Origin: AC-32 sp963788215
Lineage (GTDB): Bacteria; Actinomycetota; Thermoleophilia; Gaiellales; Gaiellaceae
Assembly: GCA_963788215.1 (NCBI GenBank)
Contig: CAWBFX010000003.1
Coordinates: 496,001 to 560,000 of the forward strand
Length of the DNA stretch: 64,000 nt
Direction of reading: 5' to 3'
Of this stretch, positions 33,816 through 42,219 are shown piece after piece. The notes under the pieces were generated by a model that saw only the letters and a list, made by a program, of their open reading frames with translations, ran no database searches and was not told where the DNA came from. Position 1 is the stretch's first letter, and every line of letters begins with the position of its first letter. The translations under genes were made by a program, and so were the position numbers.

Positions 33816-33983
33816 ATGGCTCTCGACCCGCACCTTGCGGTACTGATGATCTCGACGGCTGCGGCGGGGCTGCTGATGACGCTCGGAGGCGTGGGCAAGC
33901 ACGGGCTCGAGTGGCGGCAACGCCGCCGCATCTGCCCGTCGTGCGGGCGCCAACTCCGCGGAAACGCCTGTAACTGCGTCTAA
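33816..33983 (+). CDS. Small membrane protein with C-terminal zinc ribbon
   Basis: 55 residues: one membrane helix (LAVLMISTAAAGLLMTLGG), a basic stretch (WRQRRR) and a putative zinc ribbon (CPSCGRQLRGNACNC). The ATG follows xerD by 20 bases. The function is unknown. Confidence 0.65.
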   Translation: MALDPHLAVLMISTAAAGLLMTLGGVGKHGLEWRQRRRICPSCGRQLRGNACNCV

Positions 33984-34477
33984 CGCGCCTTCGCGCGCTT
34001 CTCGAGCCCTGCGGCGACTTTCGCGGCCGTCTCCCTGAGGTCGCGCTCGAGGCCGTCCTCCTCCGCGATCCCCTGCAGCAGGACGACGGTGTCGCGCTGC
34101 GGCGAGCCGTTCCGCAGACAGAGGACCGCCAGGCGGCGGACGGCCGGGTTGTCGTCGGCGTTGGCGAGCGTGTGCAAGAGCGGCCGTACCGAGTTGATCT
34201 CTCGCGGGTGGTCGCGCGAGAGCAGCTCGAGCGACAGGAGTGCGGACCCGCGGCAGGCCGGGCTGTCGTCCTCGAGGCCGCGGCGCAGGAGCTCGGCCTT
34301 CTGACGGAAGCGGAGCTGCCCGATCGCCCGGTAGGCGACCGCGCGCTCGCGGTAGTCGCCCGAGCGGGTGGCCTCCTCGATCTCGTCCGACCAGTCGCGC
34401 CGGAGATCTGCGAGCTCGCGCTCCTTGCCCTGCTTGGCCAGCTCGTCGGCGACGGCGGCTGCCTCGGCGAGGGTCAA
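33980..34477 (-). CDS. HEAT-repeat-like protein coupled to citrate synthase
   Basis: 165 residues from a TTG that overlaps the TGA of the citrate synthase gene (TTGA). Repeated helical pairs (YRERAVAYRAIGQLRFRQ, then ACRGSALLSLELLSRD and AVRRLAVLCLRNGSP) look like HEAT/PBS-lyase repeats, a protein-binding scaffold. The strong coupling suggests a partner of the citrate synthase, but this is inference. It converges with the zinc-ribbon gene with a 4-bp overlap. Confidence 0.75.
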   Translation of the reverse strand: MTLAEAAAVADELAKQGKERELADLRRDWSDEIEEATRSGDYRERAVAYRAIGQLRFRQKAELLRRGLEDDSPACRGSALLSLELLSRDHPREINSVRPLLHTLANADDNPAVRRLAVLCLRNGSPQRDTVVLLQGIAEEDGLERDLRETAAKVAAGLEKRAKAR

Positions 34478-35553
34478 ACCGACGTGAGCGATCGTTCCGA
34501 GGGGCCGACGTACTGCGCGGACGGCCGGAAGAGACGGCCGGTGCGCTTCTGTTCCAGGATGTGCGCCGACCAGCCGGCCACGCGCGAGCAGGCGAACATC
34601 GCGGGAGCGAGCGGCGGGGGGATCTCCGCGACGTCGAGCACGATCGCCGAGTAGTACTCGACGTTCGTCGCGAGCACCCGCTCTGGATGCCTCTCCTGCA
34701 GCGCCTTGAGCGCGACCTGCTCGAGTTGCTCCGCGAGCTCGACCTGCGGCGAGTCGAGCTCCTTCGCCGTCCGCTTGAGGATCCGCGAGCGCGGGTCCTC
34801 GGCGCGGTAGACGCGGTGCCCGAAGCCCATGATCCGCTTCCCTTTCTCCAGGGCCTCGCGCACCCACTGTTCCGGGTCGCCCATTTGCTCGACCTCCTGC
34901 AGCATCGGCTTCACGTATGCAGGCGCGCCTCCGTGGAGCGGGCCGGACAGGGCGCCGACCGCCGACGAGAGCGCCGCCCCGCAGTCGGCGCCGGTCGAGG
35001 CGACGACGCGCGCGGTGAACGTCGAGGCGTTGAGGCCGTGCTCGGCAGTGCAGATCCAGTAGGTGTCGATCGCCTTCGCGGCGCGCGGGTCGGCCTCGCC
35101 GCGCCAGCGGAGGAGGAACTTCTCGGCCGCGGTGTCGCCCTGGGCGACCACGTCGTCCGGGGCCGGCTCGCGCCCGTCGGCCTTGGCGGCCGAGCGCGCG
35201 ACGATCTCCATCATCTGGGCCGAGAGGCGTCCGAGGTCCTCTCGCGCCTGCTCGTCGGAGATCTCGTTCAGCTTGCCGAGCTGCCAGATGCCGGAGAGCC
35301 GGGCCGTCTCGGACTGGAGGTCGGCAGGCGCGTTTCCGCTCAGCGCAGGCGGTTCGTGCGGCTCCGGGTCCGGCATCGAGACGCTGATGTCGTCGTCGAC
35401 GAGCAGCCCCCATACCTTCTCGTACGGGACGTGGCCGACCAGCTCCTCGATGTCGATGCCGCGGTAGCGAAGCGAGCCGCCCTCGCGGTCGGGCTCCGCG
35501 ATCTCAGTCTGGACGGCGACGACTCCTTCGAGACCGGGCTTGAAGTCGTTCAT
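34474..35553 (-). CDS. Citrate synthase family protein (second copy)
   Basis: 359 residues. It condenses acetyl- or propionyl-CoA with oxaloacetate. GGSLRYRGIDIEELVG, AEHGLNASTFTARVV (catalytic His), GPLHGGAPAYV and MGFGHRVYRAEDPR (catalytic His and Asp region) are present. It is diverged from its neighbour at 35584 and lacks some of its N-terminus, so a methylcitrate or citrate role is open. Confidence 0.88.
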   Translation of the reverse strand: MNDFKPGLEGVVAVQTEIAEPDREGGSLRYRGIDIEELVGHVPYEKVWGLLVDDDISVSMPDPEPHEPPALSGNAPADLQSETARLSGIWQLGKLNEISDEQAREDLGRLSAQMMEIVARSAAKADGREPAPDDVVAQGDTAAEKFLLRWRGEADPRAAKAIDTYWICTAEHGLNASTFTARVVASTGADCGAALSSAVGALSGPLHGGAPAYVKPMLQEVEQMGDPEQWVREALEKGKRIMGFGHRVYRAEDPRSRILKRTAKELDSPQVELAEQLEQVALKALQERHPERVLATNVEYYSAIVLDVAEIPPPLAPAMFACSRVAGWSAHILEQKRTGRLFRPSAQYVGPSERSLTSV

Positions 35554-35583
35554 CGGACTCGAATCTACCGGACGCCGCGAGCG

Positions 35584-36711
35584 TCAGGAGGTGCGGACGG
35601 GCAGCTCGCGCTCGCCGGGCCCGACGTACTCGCCGGCCGGCCTGATGATCTTGTTGTTCGCGTGCTGCTCGAGGACGTGCGCCGCCTGGCCCGCGACCCG
35701 GCTGCACTCGAACAGCGGCGTGAACAGGTCGTTCGGGATCCCGAGGTAGCGGTAGAGGGAGCCGCTGTAGAGGTCGACGTTCGGCCAGAGGCCCTTCTGC
35801 TCGTGGGCGGCGCGCTCGGTCGCCTCCGTGATCGCGTACCAGTTCGGCTCACCGCCCTCCTGGGAGAACTCCTCCGAGAGCCGCTTGAGAATGCGGGCCC
35901 GAGGGTCGGTCGTCACGTAGACCGGGTGCCCGAAGCCGTAGAGCGTTCTCTTCTCCGCGAGGTAGCGGCGCACGCCTTCCTCGGCGGCCTCCGGTGAGCC
36001 GAACTCCTCGAAGGTGCGCATGGCCGCCTCGTTGGCGCCGCCGTGCGTGGGGCCCTTGAGCGCGCAGATCGCCGCGGTGATGGCCGAGTGGAGGTCGGCT
36101 CCGGTGCCGGCGACGACGCGCGCTGCGAACGTGGACGCGTTCAGCTCGTGCTCGGCGTGGAGGATCATCGCGACGTCGAAGGCGCGGGCCTCCCGCTCGC
36201 TCGGGCTCTCGCCCCGCAGCATGGTGAGGAAGTTCTCGGCATACGGCAGCCCGGGATCCGGCTCGACAGGTGCGAGCTCCTGGCGCAGGCGGTGGTGGCG
36301 GGCCACGATCGTCGGAAGCTGCGCGATCAGGCCCGCCGCCTTGCGCCGGTCGTTCTCTCGGTCGACGGCCGCCTCGGCGGGATCTGCGAACGAGAGCAGC
36401 GAGGCGGCCGTGCGCAGCATCTCCATCGGGGAGACGTCGTGCGCGTTGCCGTCGATGAGAGCGCGCGCATTGGCAGGCAGCTCGCGCCGCGAGAGCTCCT
36501 CCTTGAACGCGCGCAGCTGCTGGTCGCTCGGCAGCTCGCCCTCGAGGAGGAGGTAAGCGACCTCCTCGTACGTCGAATGCTCGGCGAGATCGGCGATGTC
36601 GTAGCCGCGGTAGCGGAGGATGCCGCGCTCGGGGTCGATCGAGCAGACCGCGGTCTCGGCAACGGCGACACCTGAGAGCGCGACCGACTTCTTCGCGGGC
36701 TTCGAGGCCAT
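35584..36711 (-). CDS. Citrate synthase
   Basis: 375 residues from ATG. ERGILRYRGYDIADLAEHS, LHAEHELNASTFAARVV, KGPTHGGANEAAMRTF and LYGFGHPVYVTTDPRARI are the catalytic elements; the C-terminal CSRVAGQAAHVLEQ is also typical. It is divergent from the isocitrate dehydrogenase gene by 37 bp, so they may share a regulatory region. It is the better candidate for the main TCA citrate synthase. No allosteric extension is seen. Confidence 0.92.
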   Translation of the reverse strand: MASKPAKKSVALSGVAVAETAVCSIDPERGILRYRGYDIADLAEHSTYEEVAYLLLEGELPSDQQLRAFKEELSRRELPANARALIDGNAHDVSPMEMLRTAASLLSFADPAEAAVDRENDRRKAAGLIAQLPTIVARHHRLRQELAPVEPDPGLPYAENFLTMLRGESPSEREARAFDVAMILHAEHELNASTFAARVVAGTGADLHSAITAAICALKGPTHGGANEAAMRTFEEFGSPEAAEEGVRRYLAEKRTLYGFGHPVYVTTDPRARILKRLSEEFSQEGGEPNWYAITEATERAAHEQKGLWPNVDLYSGSLYRYLGIPNDLFTPLFECSRVAGQAAHVLEQHANNKIIRPAGEYVGPGERELPVRTS

Positions 36712-36748
36712 GACGCGGGGAGAGTATCGCTCGGTAGAGTCCAGCCCC

Positions 36749-37840
36749 GTGGCGCACGAGGTGACGTTGATTCCCGGCGACGGCACCGGGCCTGAGCTAA
36801 CCGAGGCCACGCGCAGGGTGCTCGAGGCGACCGGTGTCGAGTTCGACTGGGACGTCCAGGAGGCCGGGGCCGACGTGATGGACCAGCACGGCGGCAACCC
36901 GCTGCCGGCCCACGTCCTCGAGTCGATCCAGCGGACAGGCGTCGCACTGAAGGGACCGATCACGACGCCGATCGGGGGCGGCTTCCGCTCGGTCAACGTG
37001 ACGCTCCGAAAGACGCTCGATCTCTACGGCCAGGTCCGGCCCTGCAAGAGCTACCGCGGCGTGCGCTCCCGCTACGAGAACGTCGACCTGATCATCGTCC
37101 GCGAGGCGACCGAGGATCTCTACGCCGGGATCGAGTACGAGGAAGGCTCCGCCCACGCCGAGGAGCTCTCCGCCTGGATCGAGGCGCACGGTGGGCAGGT
37201 GCCGGCGCGCTCAGGGATCTCGATCAAGCCGCTCTCGATCGAGGGCAGCCGGCGCATCGTCGAGTTCGCCTTCGACTACGCCCGCCGCAACGGCCGCCGC
37301 AAGGTGACGGCCGTGCACAAGGCGAACATCATGAAGTTCTCGGACGGGCTCTACCTGCGCGTGGCGCGGGAGGTCGCGGAGGAGAACTCCGACCTCGAGT
37401 TCGAAGACCGGATCGTGGACAACCTCTGCATGCAGCTCGTCCAGCGGCCCGAGGAGTACGACGTGCTCGTGCTTCCGAACCTCTACGGCGACATCGTCTC
37501 GGATCTCGCCGCGGGCCTGATCGGGGGCCTTGGGCTGGCGCCCGGAGCGAACTTCGGCGCGCACGCGGCGGTCTTCGAGCCGACGCATGGTTCGGCGCCC
37601 AAGTACGCGGGGCAGAACCGCGTGAACCCCATGGCGATGATGCTCTCCGGAATGCTGATGCTCCGCCACCTCGACGAGGAAGACGCGGCGAACCACCTGG
37701 AGGAGGCGATCGCCGAGGTGATCGAGGAAGGCGAGAGCGTCACCTACGACATGAAGCCCTCGCGCGACGATCCGAGCGCGGTCGGGACGAGCGAGGTCGC
37801 CGACGCGATCGTCGAGAAGCTGGGGGCGCGCGTTGCGTAG
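36749..37840 (+). CDS. Isocitrate dehydrogenase (isocitrate/isopropylmalate dehydrogenase family)
   Basis: 363 residues from GTG. It oxidatively decarboxylates isocitrate. VTLIPGDGTGPELTEAT, KGPITTPIGGGFRSVNVTLRK, IIVREATEDLYAGIEY, TAVHKANIMKFSDG, and the NAD(P)-binding segment EPTHGSAPKYAGQNR are present. The coenzyme is probably NAD by comparison with short family members, but this cannot be proven by eye. It overlaps mdh by 8 bp, so they form an operon. Confidence 0.92.
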   Translation: MAHEVTLIPGDGTGPELTEATRRVLEATGVEFDWDVQEAGADVMDQHGGNPLPAHVLESIQRTGVALKGPITTPIGGGFRSVNVTLRKTLDLYGQVRPCKSYRGVRSRYENVDLIIVREATEDLYAGIEYEEGSAHAEELSAWIEAHGGQVPARSGISIKPLSIEGSRRIVEFAFDYARRNGRRKVTAVHKANIMKFSDGLYLRVAREVAEENSDLEFEDRIVDNLCMQLVQRPEEYDVLVLPNLYGDIVSDLAAGLIGGLGLAPGANFGAHAAVFEPTHGSAPKYAGQNRVNPMAMMLSGMLMLRHLDEEDAANHLEEAIAEVIEEGESVTYDMKPSRDDPSAVGTSEVADAIVEKLGARVA

Positions 37841-38762
37841 AAAGGTCACGATCGTCGGCGCCGGGAATACTGGCGCGACCGCCGCGGAGGTGCTGGCGCA
37901 GCGCGACTACGCCGATGTCGTCCTGACCGACATCAAGGAAGGGCTACCGCAGGGCAAGGCTCTCGACATCTCGCAGATGGGCCCGGTGCTGGGCTTCGAG
38001 CCGACGGTTACCGGGACGAACGGCTACGAGGAGACGGCGGGCTCGGACGTCGTCGTCGTGACCGCCGGGTTGCCGCGGCAGCCGGGCATGAGCCGTGACG
38101 ACCTCGTGACCACGAACGAGAAGATCGTCGGCTCGGTCGTCGAGCAGGCCGTCGCGCAGTCGCCCGACGCGATCATCATCGTGCTCTCGAACCCGCTCGA
38201 CGCGATGTGCCACGTCGCCAAGACCGCCTCGGGTTTCCCGAAGGAGCGGGTCTTCGGCCAGGCGGGGATCCTCGACACCGCGCGCTTCCGCACGTTCATC
38301 GCCTGGGAGACCCGCTCGTCGGTGAAGGACGTGCAGGCGCTCGTGCTCGGCGGCCACGGCGACCAGATGGTGCCCGTGGTCTCTGCGACGACCGTCGGCG
38401 GCGTGCCGCTGACGCGACTCGTCTCGCAGGACCGGATCGACTCCATGGTCGAGCGCACCGCGAAGGGCGGCGGCGAGGTGGTCCAGCTACTCGGTACCTC
38501 CGCCTGGTACGCGCCGGGCGCCGCCGTGGCGCAGATGGTGGACGCCGTGCTGCTGGACGAGCGCCGAGTCTTGCCGTGCACGGCGTACCTCGAGGGCGAG
38601 TACGGGATCGACGGGCTCTACATGGGCGTGCCGGTGCGGCTCGGCTCGGACGGGATCGAGGAGGTGCTCGAGCTCGAGCTCACCGACGACGAGAAGCGCG
38701 CGTTCGAGGGGTCCGCGGCCGCGGTGCGGGAGGTCGTCGACCTTCTCGGCTCCGCCGAGTAG
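37833..38762 (+). CDS. mdh: Malate dehydrogenase (LDH-like type)
   Basis: 309 residues from a TTG. It interconverts malate and oxaloacetate. KVTIVGAGNTGATAAEVLA is the NAD-binding loop; GLPRQPGMSRDDL carries the substrate-binding arginine loop; ILDTARFRTFIA and VLGGHGDQMVP (catalytic His) are conserved. It belongs to the LDH-like malate dehydrogenases. It follows icd with an overlap, a TCA operon. Confidence 0.94.
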   Translation: MRRKVTIVGAGNTGATAAEVLAQRDYADVVLTDIKEGLPQGKALDISQMGPVLGFEPTVTGTNGYEETAGSDVVVVTAGLPRQPGMSRDDLVTTNEKIVGSVVEQAVAQSPDAIIIVLSNPLDAMCHVAKTASGFPKERVFGQAGILDTARFRTFIAWETRSSVKDVQALVLGGHGDQMVPVVSATTVGGVPLTRLVSQDRIDSMVERTAKGGGEVVQLLGTSAWYAPGAAVAQMVDAVLLDERRVLPCTAYLEGEYGIDGLYMGVPVRLGSDGIEEVLELELTDDEKRAFEGSAAAVREVVDLLGSAE

Positions 38763-38774
38763 AGCGAGCCAGTC

Positions 38775-39518
38775 TTGGAGCTCGGGCTAGCCGGCCGCAC
38801 CGCGATCGTCTGCGGGGCCTCCTCGGGGATCGGCCTCGCGATCGCGGAGGCGCTCGCCGCCGAGGGCGCCAACGTCGCGATGTTCGCGCGACGCCGCGAG
38901 CTCCTCGAGCGCGAGGCCGAGCGGCTCGGCGCGCTCCCGGTCCGCGGCGACGTGACCAATCCCGCGGACGTGAAACGCCTCGTCGAGCGCGCGCTCGAGG
39001 CCTTCGGCGGGATCGACATCCTCGTCAACAACGGCGGCGGCCCGCCGCGCACGGCCGCGGTCGGCCTCACCGACGAGCAGGTCGAGCACGCGGTCGCGCT
39101 GCTCCTCGTCTCGGCCGTGCGGCTGACCGAGCTCTGCCTCCCCCAGCTCGAGCGAAGCGGCCACGGCCGCGTGATCAACATCACCTCGAGCTCGGTCCGC
39201 GAGCCGATCGAGAACCTTGCGCTCTCGAACGCGGTCCGACCGGGGGTGATCGGCTGGGCGAAGACGCTGGCCCGGGAGGTCGGCCCGAAGAAGATCACCG
39301 TGAACTCGATCGCGCCCGGCCGGATCGAGACCGCGCGCCTCGCCGAGGCGTTCAAGGGCCGGCCGCGCGCTGAAGACCTCGAGCAGATCCCGCTCCGGCG
39401 CTTCGGCGCCCCGCGCGAGGTCGCCGAGGTCGTCTGCTTCCTCGCGTCGGACGCCGCGAGCTACGTGACGGGTGCCGTGATCCCCGTCGACGGCGGCCTG
39501 ACGCGGGGCCTTCTTTGA
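38775..39518 (+). CDS. SDR-family oxidoreductase with altered active site
   Basis: 247 residues from a TTG. The Rossmann motif GASSGIGLAIAEAL and ILVNNGGGPP are intact, and ITSSSV carries the catalytic serine. The usual YxxxK is replaced by SNAVR (a S-x3-R pattern), followed by GWAKTLAREV. It probably belongs to a divergent SDR subgroup whose chemistry may be altered. The gene follows mdh by 12 bases and its stop overlaps the next gene, so it is in the same transcript. Confidence 0.85.
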   Translation: MELGLAGRTAIVCGASSGIGLAIAEALAAEGANVAMFARRRELLEREAERLGALPVRGDVTNPADVKRLVERALEAFGGIDILVNNGGGPPRTAAVGLTDEQVEHAVALLLVSAVRLTELCLPQLERSGHGRVINITSSSVREPIENLALSNAVRPGVIGWAKTLAREVGPKKITVNSIAPGRIETARLAEAFKGRPRAEDLEQIPLRRFGAPREVAEVVCFLASDAASYVTGAVIPVDGGLTRGLL

Positions 39519-40516
39519 AGAAGAGCTGGTTCTCGCCCGGCCGGCTGGCGGCGACGGGCCTGCTGCTGATCGTCTTCGCGGTGGTCGCCGCCTGGATCGC
39601 TCCCGCGGACGGCTACCAGCTGCAGCTCGTCGACCCGGCCCACCCAGTGTCACCGCTCGTCCGAATCTCGGGCCACCCCGCGAAGCGGAACCAGATCTAC
39701 TTCGTCGACGTCCGCGAGCGGGACGCGCGGCTCCTCGAGCGGCTCGTCCCGTGGATCCGCGCGAACGGCTCGTCCCTCGTCAAGGCTCCGCCGATCAGCG
39801 ACGCGCTCGACCAGCGGCTCGGCCAGGTCGAGATGAGCGACTCGCAGAAGGTCGCGCCGTACGTCGCCCTGAAGATGCTGGGTTACAAGCCGACCGCGCG
39901 CAGCGGAGGTGTGACCATCCTCGCGGTCGAGCCCAAGGCACCTGCCTCGAAGGTGCTCCAGCCCAACGACGTCATCACGGCCGTCGACGGAACCACGATC
40001 CGAACGGTCGCCGAGCTCCGAGCGCAGCTCGCACGGAAGCGCCCCGGCGACCAGGTCCGGCTCCGCTACCGGCGCGGGAGGCGGGCGCGCGAGGCGACGC
40101 TCCGGACCATCGCCGACCCCACCGCCCCGAAGCAGGCGCTGGTAGGCATCACCGCCTCGGACAACCTCCAGGTCAAGCTTCCCGTCAACGTGTCGATCGA
40201 CGCGCAGGGCATCGGCGGACCGTCGGCCGGGCTCGCGTTCGCGCTCGACATCCTGCAAGAGCTCGGGCGGAACGTCACCCACGGGCGGCGGGTCGCGGCC
40301 ACCGGAGAGCTGGCCCTCGACGGCTCGGTGCTTCCGATCGGCGGCGTGAAGCAGAAAACGCTCGGCGTGCGCCGCGCGGGTGTGGACGTCTTCCTTGTGC
40401 CTGCCGGGGACAACGCGCGCGAGGCCAGGAAGTACGCGGAGGGGCTCAGGATCATCCCTGTGGAAAATGTTCGGCAGGCGTTGCGGGCGCTGGCAACGCT
40501 CGGCCCGAAAGCCTGA
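39515..40516 (+). CDS. Membrane-anchored PDZ and Lon-type (S16) protease
   Basis: 333 residues. An N-terminal membrane segment (LAATGLLLIVFAVVAAWIA) is followed by a PDZ domain (SGGVTILAVEPKAPASKVLQ) and a Lon-like catalytic domain with Ser in GIGGPSAGLAFALDI and Lys in GGVKQKTLGV. The PDZ-S16 order is that of the YlbL/PDZ-Lon proteins. It should act on the outer side of the membrane. It overlaps the SDR gene by 4 bp. Confidence 0.9.
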   Translation: MKKSWFSPGRLAATGLLLIVFAVVAAWIAPADGYQLQLVDPAHPVSPLVRISGHPAKRNQIYFVDVRERDARLLERLVPWIRANGSSLVKAPPISDALDQRLGQVEMSDSQKVAPYVALKMLGYKPTARSGGVTILAVEPKAPASKVLQPNDVITAVDGTTIRTVAELRAQLARKRPGDQVRLRYRRGRRAREATLRTIADPTAPKQALVGITASDNLQVKLPVNVSIDAQGIGGPSAGLAFALDILQELGRNVTHGRRVAATGELALDGSVLPIGGVKQKTLGVRRAGVDVFLVPAGDNAREARKYAEGLRIIPVENVRQALRALATLGPKA

Positions 40517-40582
40517 AGAACAACCATTTTTCGGCAGCTTTGAAACCGCCGGAAATTGCAATGTTTTCTCCACAGGCAAGCC

Positions 40583-40610
40583 TTGAAAGCGAAGGCAGCG
40601 GCCCTATAGT
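40583..40610 (+). promoter_or_regulatory. Candidate sigma-70-type promoter
   Basis: TTGAAA at 40583-40588 and TATAGT at 40605-40610 are separated by 16 bp. It points toward the small Cys-rich gene at 40654, giving a leader of about 35 nt. Confidence 0.55.
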
Positions 40611-40653
40611 CGTGCCTGTTCGGGCCACGCATTATTAGAGAGCAGGCGACACT

Positions 40654-40833
40654 CTGAGCAAGCGAATCCAACCAACCTGCGGCGATTGCTATTTCCACCG
40701 GGCCGGTCTGTGTGCACTTACGCTGGAGGCTCCGTGCCCCACTTTTCGCCTCCACAGCCGCGGCTCGCTCGTGCCTCCGCGGCAGCCCCGGCTCGTGCCG
40801 CGGCCTTTGACCGGCCAGTACCGCGCGGCCTAG
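40654..40833 (+). CDS. Small cysteine-rich protein with apparent CTG start
   Basis: 59 residues: SKRIQPTCGDCYFHRAGLC, then APCPTFR, then a basic Pro/Arg-rich tail. The Cys spacing (CxxC, then C and C) suggests a zinc-binding knuckle. A stop codon lies 21 bases before the CTG at 40654 and there is no ATG, GTG or TTG in frame before the Cys motif, so CTG is the only visible start. A promoter-like sequence lies upstream. The family is not recognised with certainty. Confidence 0.65.
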   Translation: MSKRIQPTCGDCYFHRAGLCALTLEAPCPTFRLHSRGSLVPPRQPRLVPRPLTGQYRAA

Positions 40834-40853
40834 GCCGCACCTAGACTCCGGGC

Positions 40854-41159
40854 ATGCGCCTCCGGCTCCGCCGCTCCGACGAGCAGCCTCCAGGGCAGCC
40901 CGCGGACGAGGCGGTTCCGGCGGAGGAAGGGCTGCGCCAGTGGCAGCCCCGCCTCTACCTGAAGCTGATCGTCCTGCTCGCGGTGATCGCGTTCGCGATC
41001 GCATTCGTGCTCGAGAACCGCAAGCAGGTGAACATGCACTTCGTGTTCGGGACGACCCAGGTCTCGCTGATCTGGGTGGTGCTGCTCAGCATCGCGCTCG
41101 GGCTGATCGGCGGGGTGCTGCTCTCGCAGCTAAACCGCCGCGGGCGCCGCCGCCACTAG
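40854..41159 (+). CDS. LapA-domain (DUF1049) membrane protein
   Basis: 101 residues. A charged N-terminus is followed by two membrane helices (LYLKLIVLLAVIAFAIAFVL and LIWVVLLSIALGLIGGVLL) separated by ENRKQVNMHFVFGTTQ, the LapA_dom pattern. The C-terminus is RRGRRRH. The function is unknown in most bacteria (in E. coli it links to lipopolysaccharide control). It overlaps the end of the convergent aminotransferase gene by 30 bp. Confidence 0.85.
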   Translation: MRLRLRRSDEQPPGQPADEAVPAEEGLRQWQPRLYLKLIVLLAVIAFAIAFVLENRKQVNMHFVFGTTQVSLIWVVLLSIALGLIGGVLLSQLNRRGRRRH

Positions 41160-42198
41160 GCGCGCCAGCCGCGCGACGCCCTCGGGGATCTCCTCGGGCG
41201 AGGCGAAGCTGAATGCCAGCCGCGCGCTGTTGGGCGGCCCGCCGAAGTCGGCGCCGGCGACGAACGTGACCCCGGCCTCGGTCGCGCGGGGGAGGAGCTC
41301 CGCGGCGTCGAGGTCGTCCGGGAGGTCGAGCCAGAGGAAGTAGCCGCCCTCGGGCCGGTTCCAGCGAGCGTGGCCCGAGAGCTCGCGCTCGAGGGCTTCG
41401 AGCATCGCGTCTCGCCGTCGTGCGCAGCAGTCCGCCGACCCGCTCCAGGCTCGGCTCGAGCAGACCCCGGCGGAGGAACTCGTGCACGGTCGCCTGCGCG
41501 AGCAGCGCCGGGGTGATGTACGTCGAGGCCACGCGCTTCTCGAGCTCGCCGGAGAGCGCCTCCGAGACGATCGCGTAGCCGACGCGCAGGCCGGGCGCGA
41601 CGGTCTTCGAGAACGAGGAGCTGTACATGACGTGCTCGCCGCCCTCGAGCTCGAAGACGCTCGGCAGCGGCTCGCCCTCGAAGCGGACGAGCCCGTACGG
41701 ATCGTCCTCGAGGACGGCCAGCGAGCGGTCGCGCGCGAGCTCGGCGAGACGCCGGCGGCGCTCGAGCGAGAGCGTCGTGCCGGTCGGGTTCTGGAAGGTC
41801 GGGATCGTGTAGAGCAGCGACGCAGGCCCGCAGCGCGGCGAGCGCGTCGACGTCGAGCCCGTCCTCGTCGACCGGGACCTCGATCAGCTCGCGCCCCTCT
41901 TCGCGCAGGATCTTCCGCGGCCGGTCGTAGGTCGGCCGCTCGACGATCACGGGCCCGGCCTGCAGCGCCGAGATCAGGAAGTGGAAGACCTGGAGCGACC
42001 CGTTCGTGACCACGACGCGGCCGGCTCGACGCCGTGGCGCTCCGCGATCCACTCCCGCAGCGGCGCGTAGCCGAGCGTGCTTCCGTACGAAAGGATCGTC
42101 TCGCCGTCGCGCCGCAGCGCGGCCTGGGCGCAGTCCGCAAGCTCCTCCATCGGCAGGCACTCGGGCGCCGGGATCCCGCGAGCGAACGAAATCGTCAC
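41130..42198 (-). CDS. PLP-dependent aminotransferase (class I/II), three frameshifts
   Basis: Conserved segments occur in order in changing frames: SFARGIPAPECLPMEELADC; VVVTNGSLQVFHFLISALQ and VIVERPTYDRP (after about 42020); LYTIPTFQNPTGTTLSLERR, SSSFSKTVAPGLRVGYAIV (PLP lysine) and LLAQATVHEFLRRGLLE (after about 41820); and MLEALERELSGHARW with GGYFLWLDLPDDLDAAELLP (after about 41412). It resembles 2-aminoadipate/aromatic-type aminotransferases. The length is 3n+1, fitting one deletion and two insertions. Confidence 0.88.
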
Positions 42199-42219
42199 GC
42201 GTTCGAGTGTAGAGATCGC

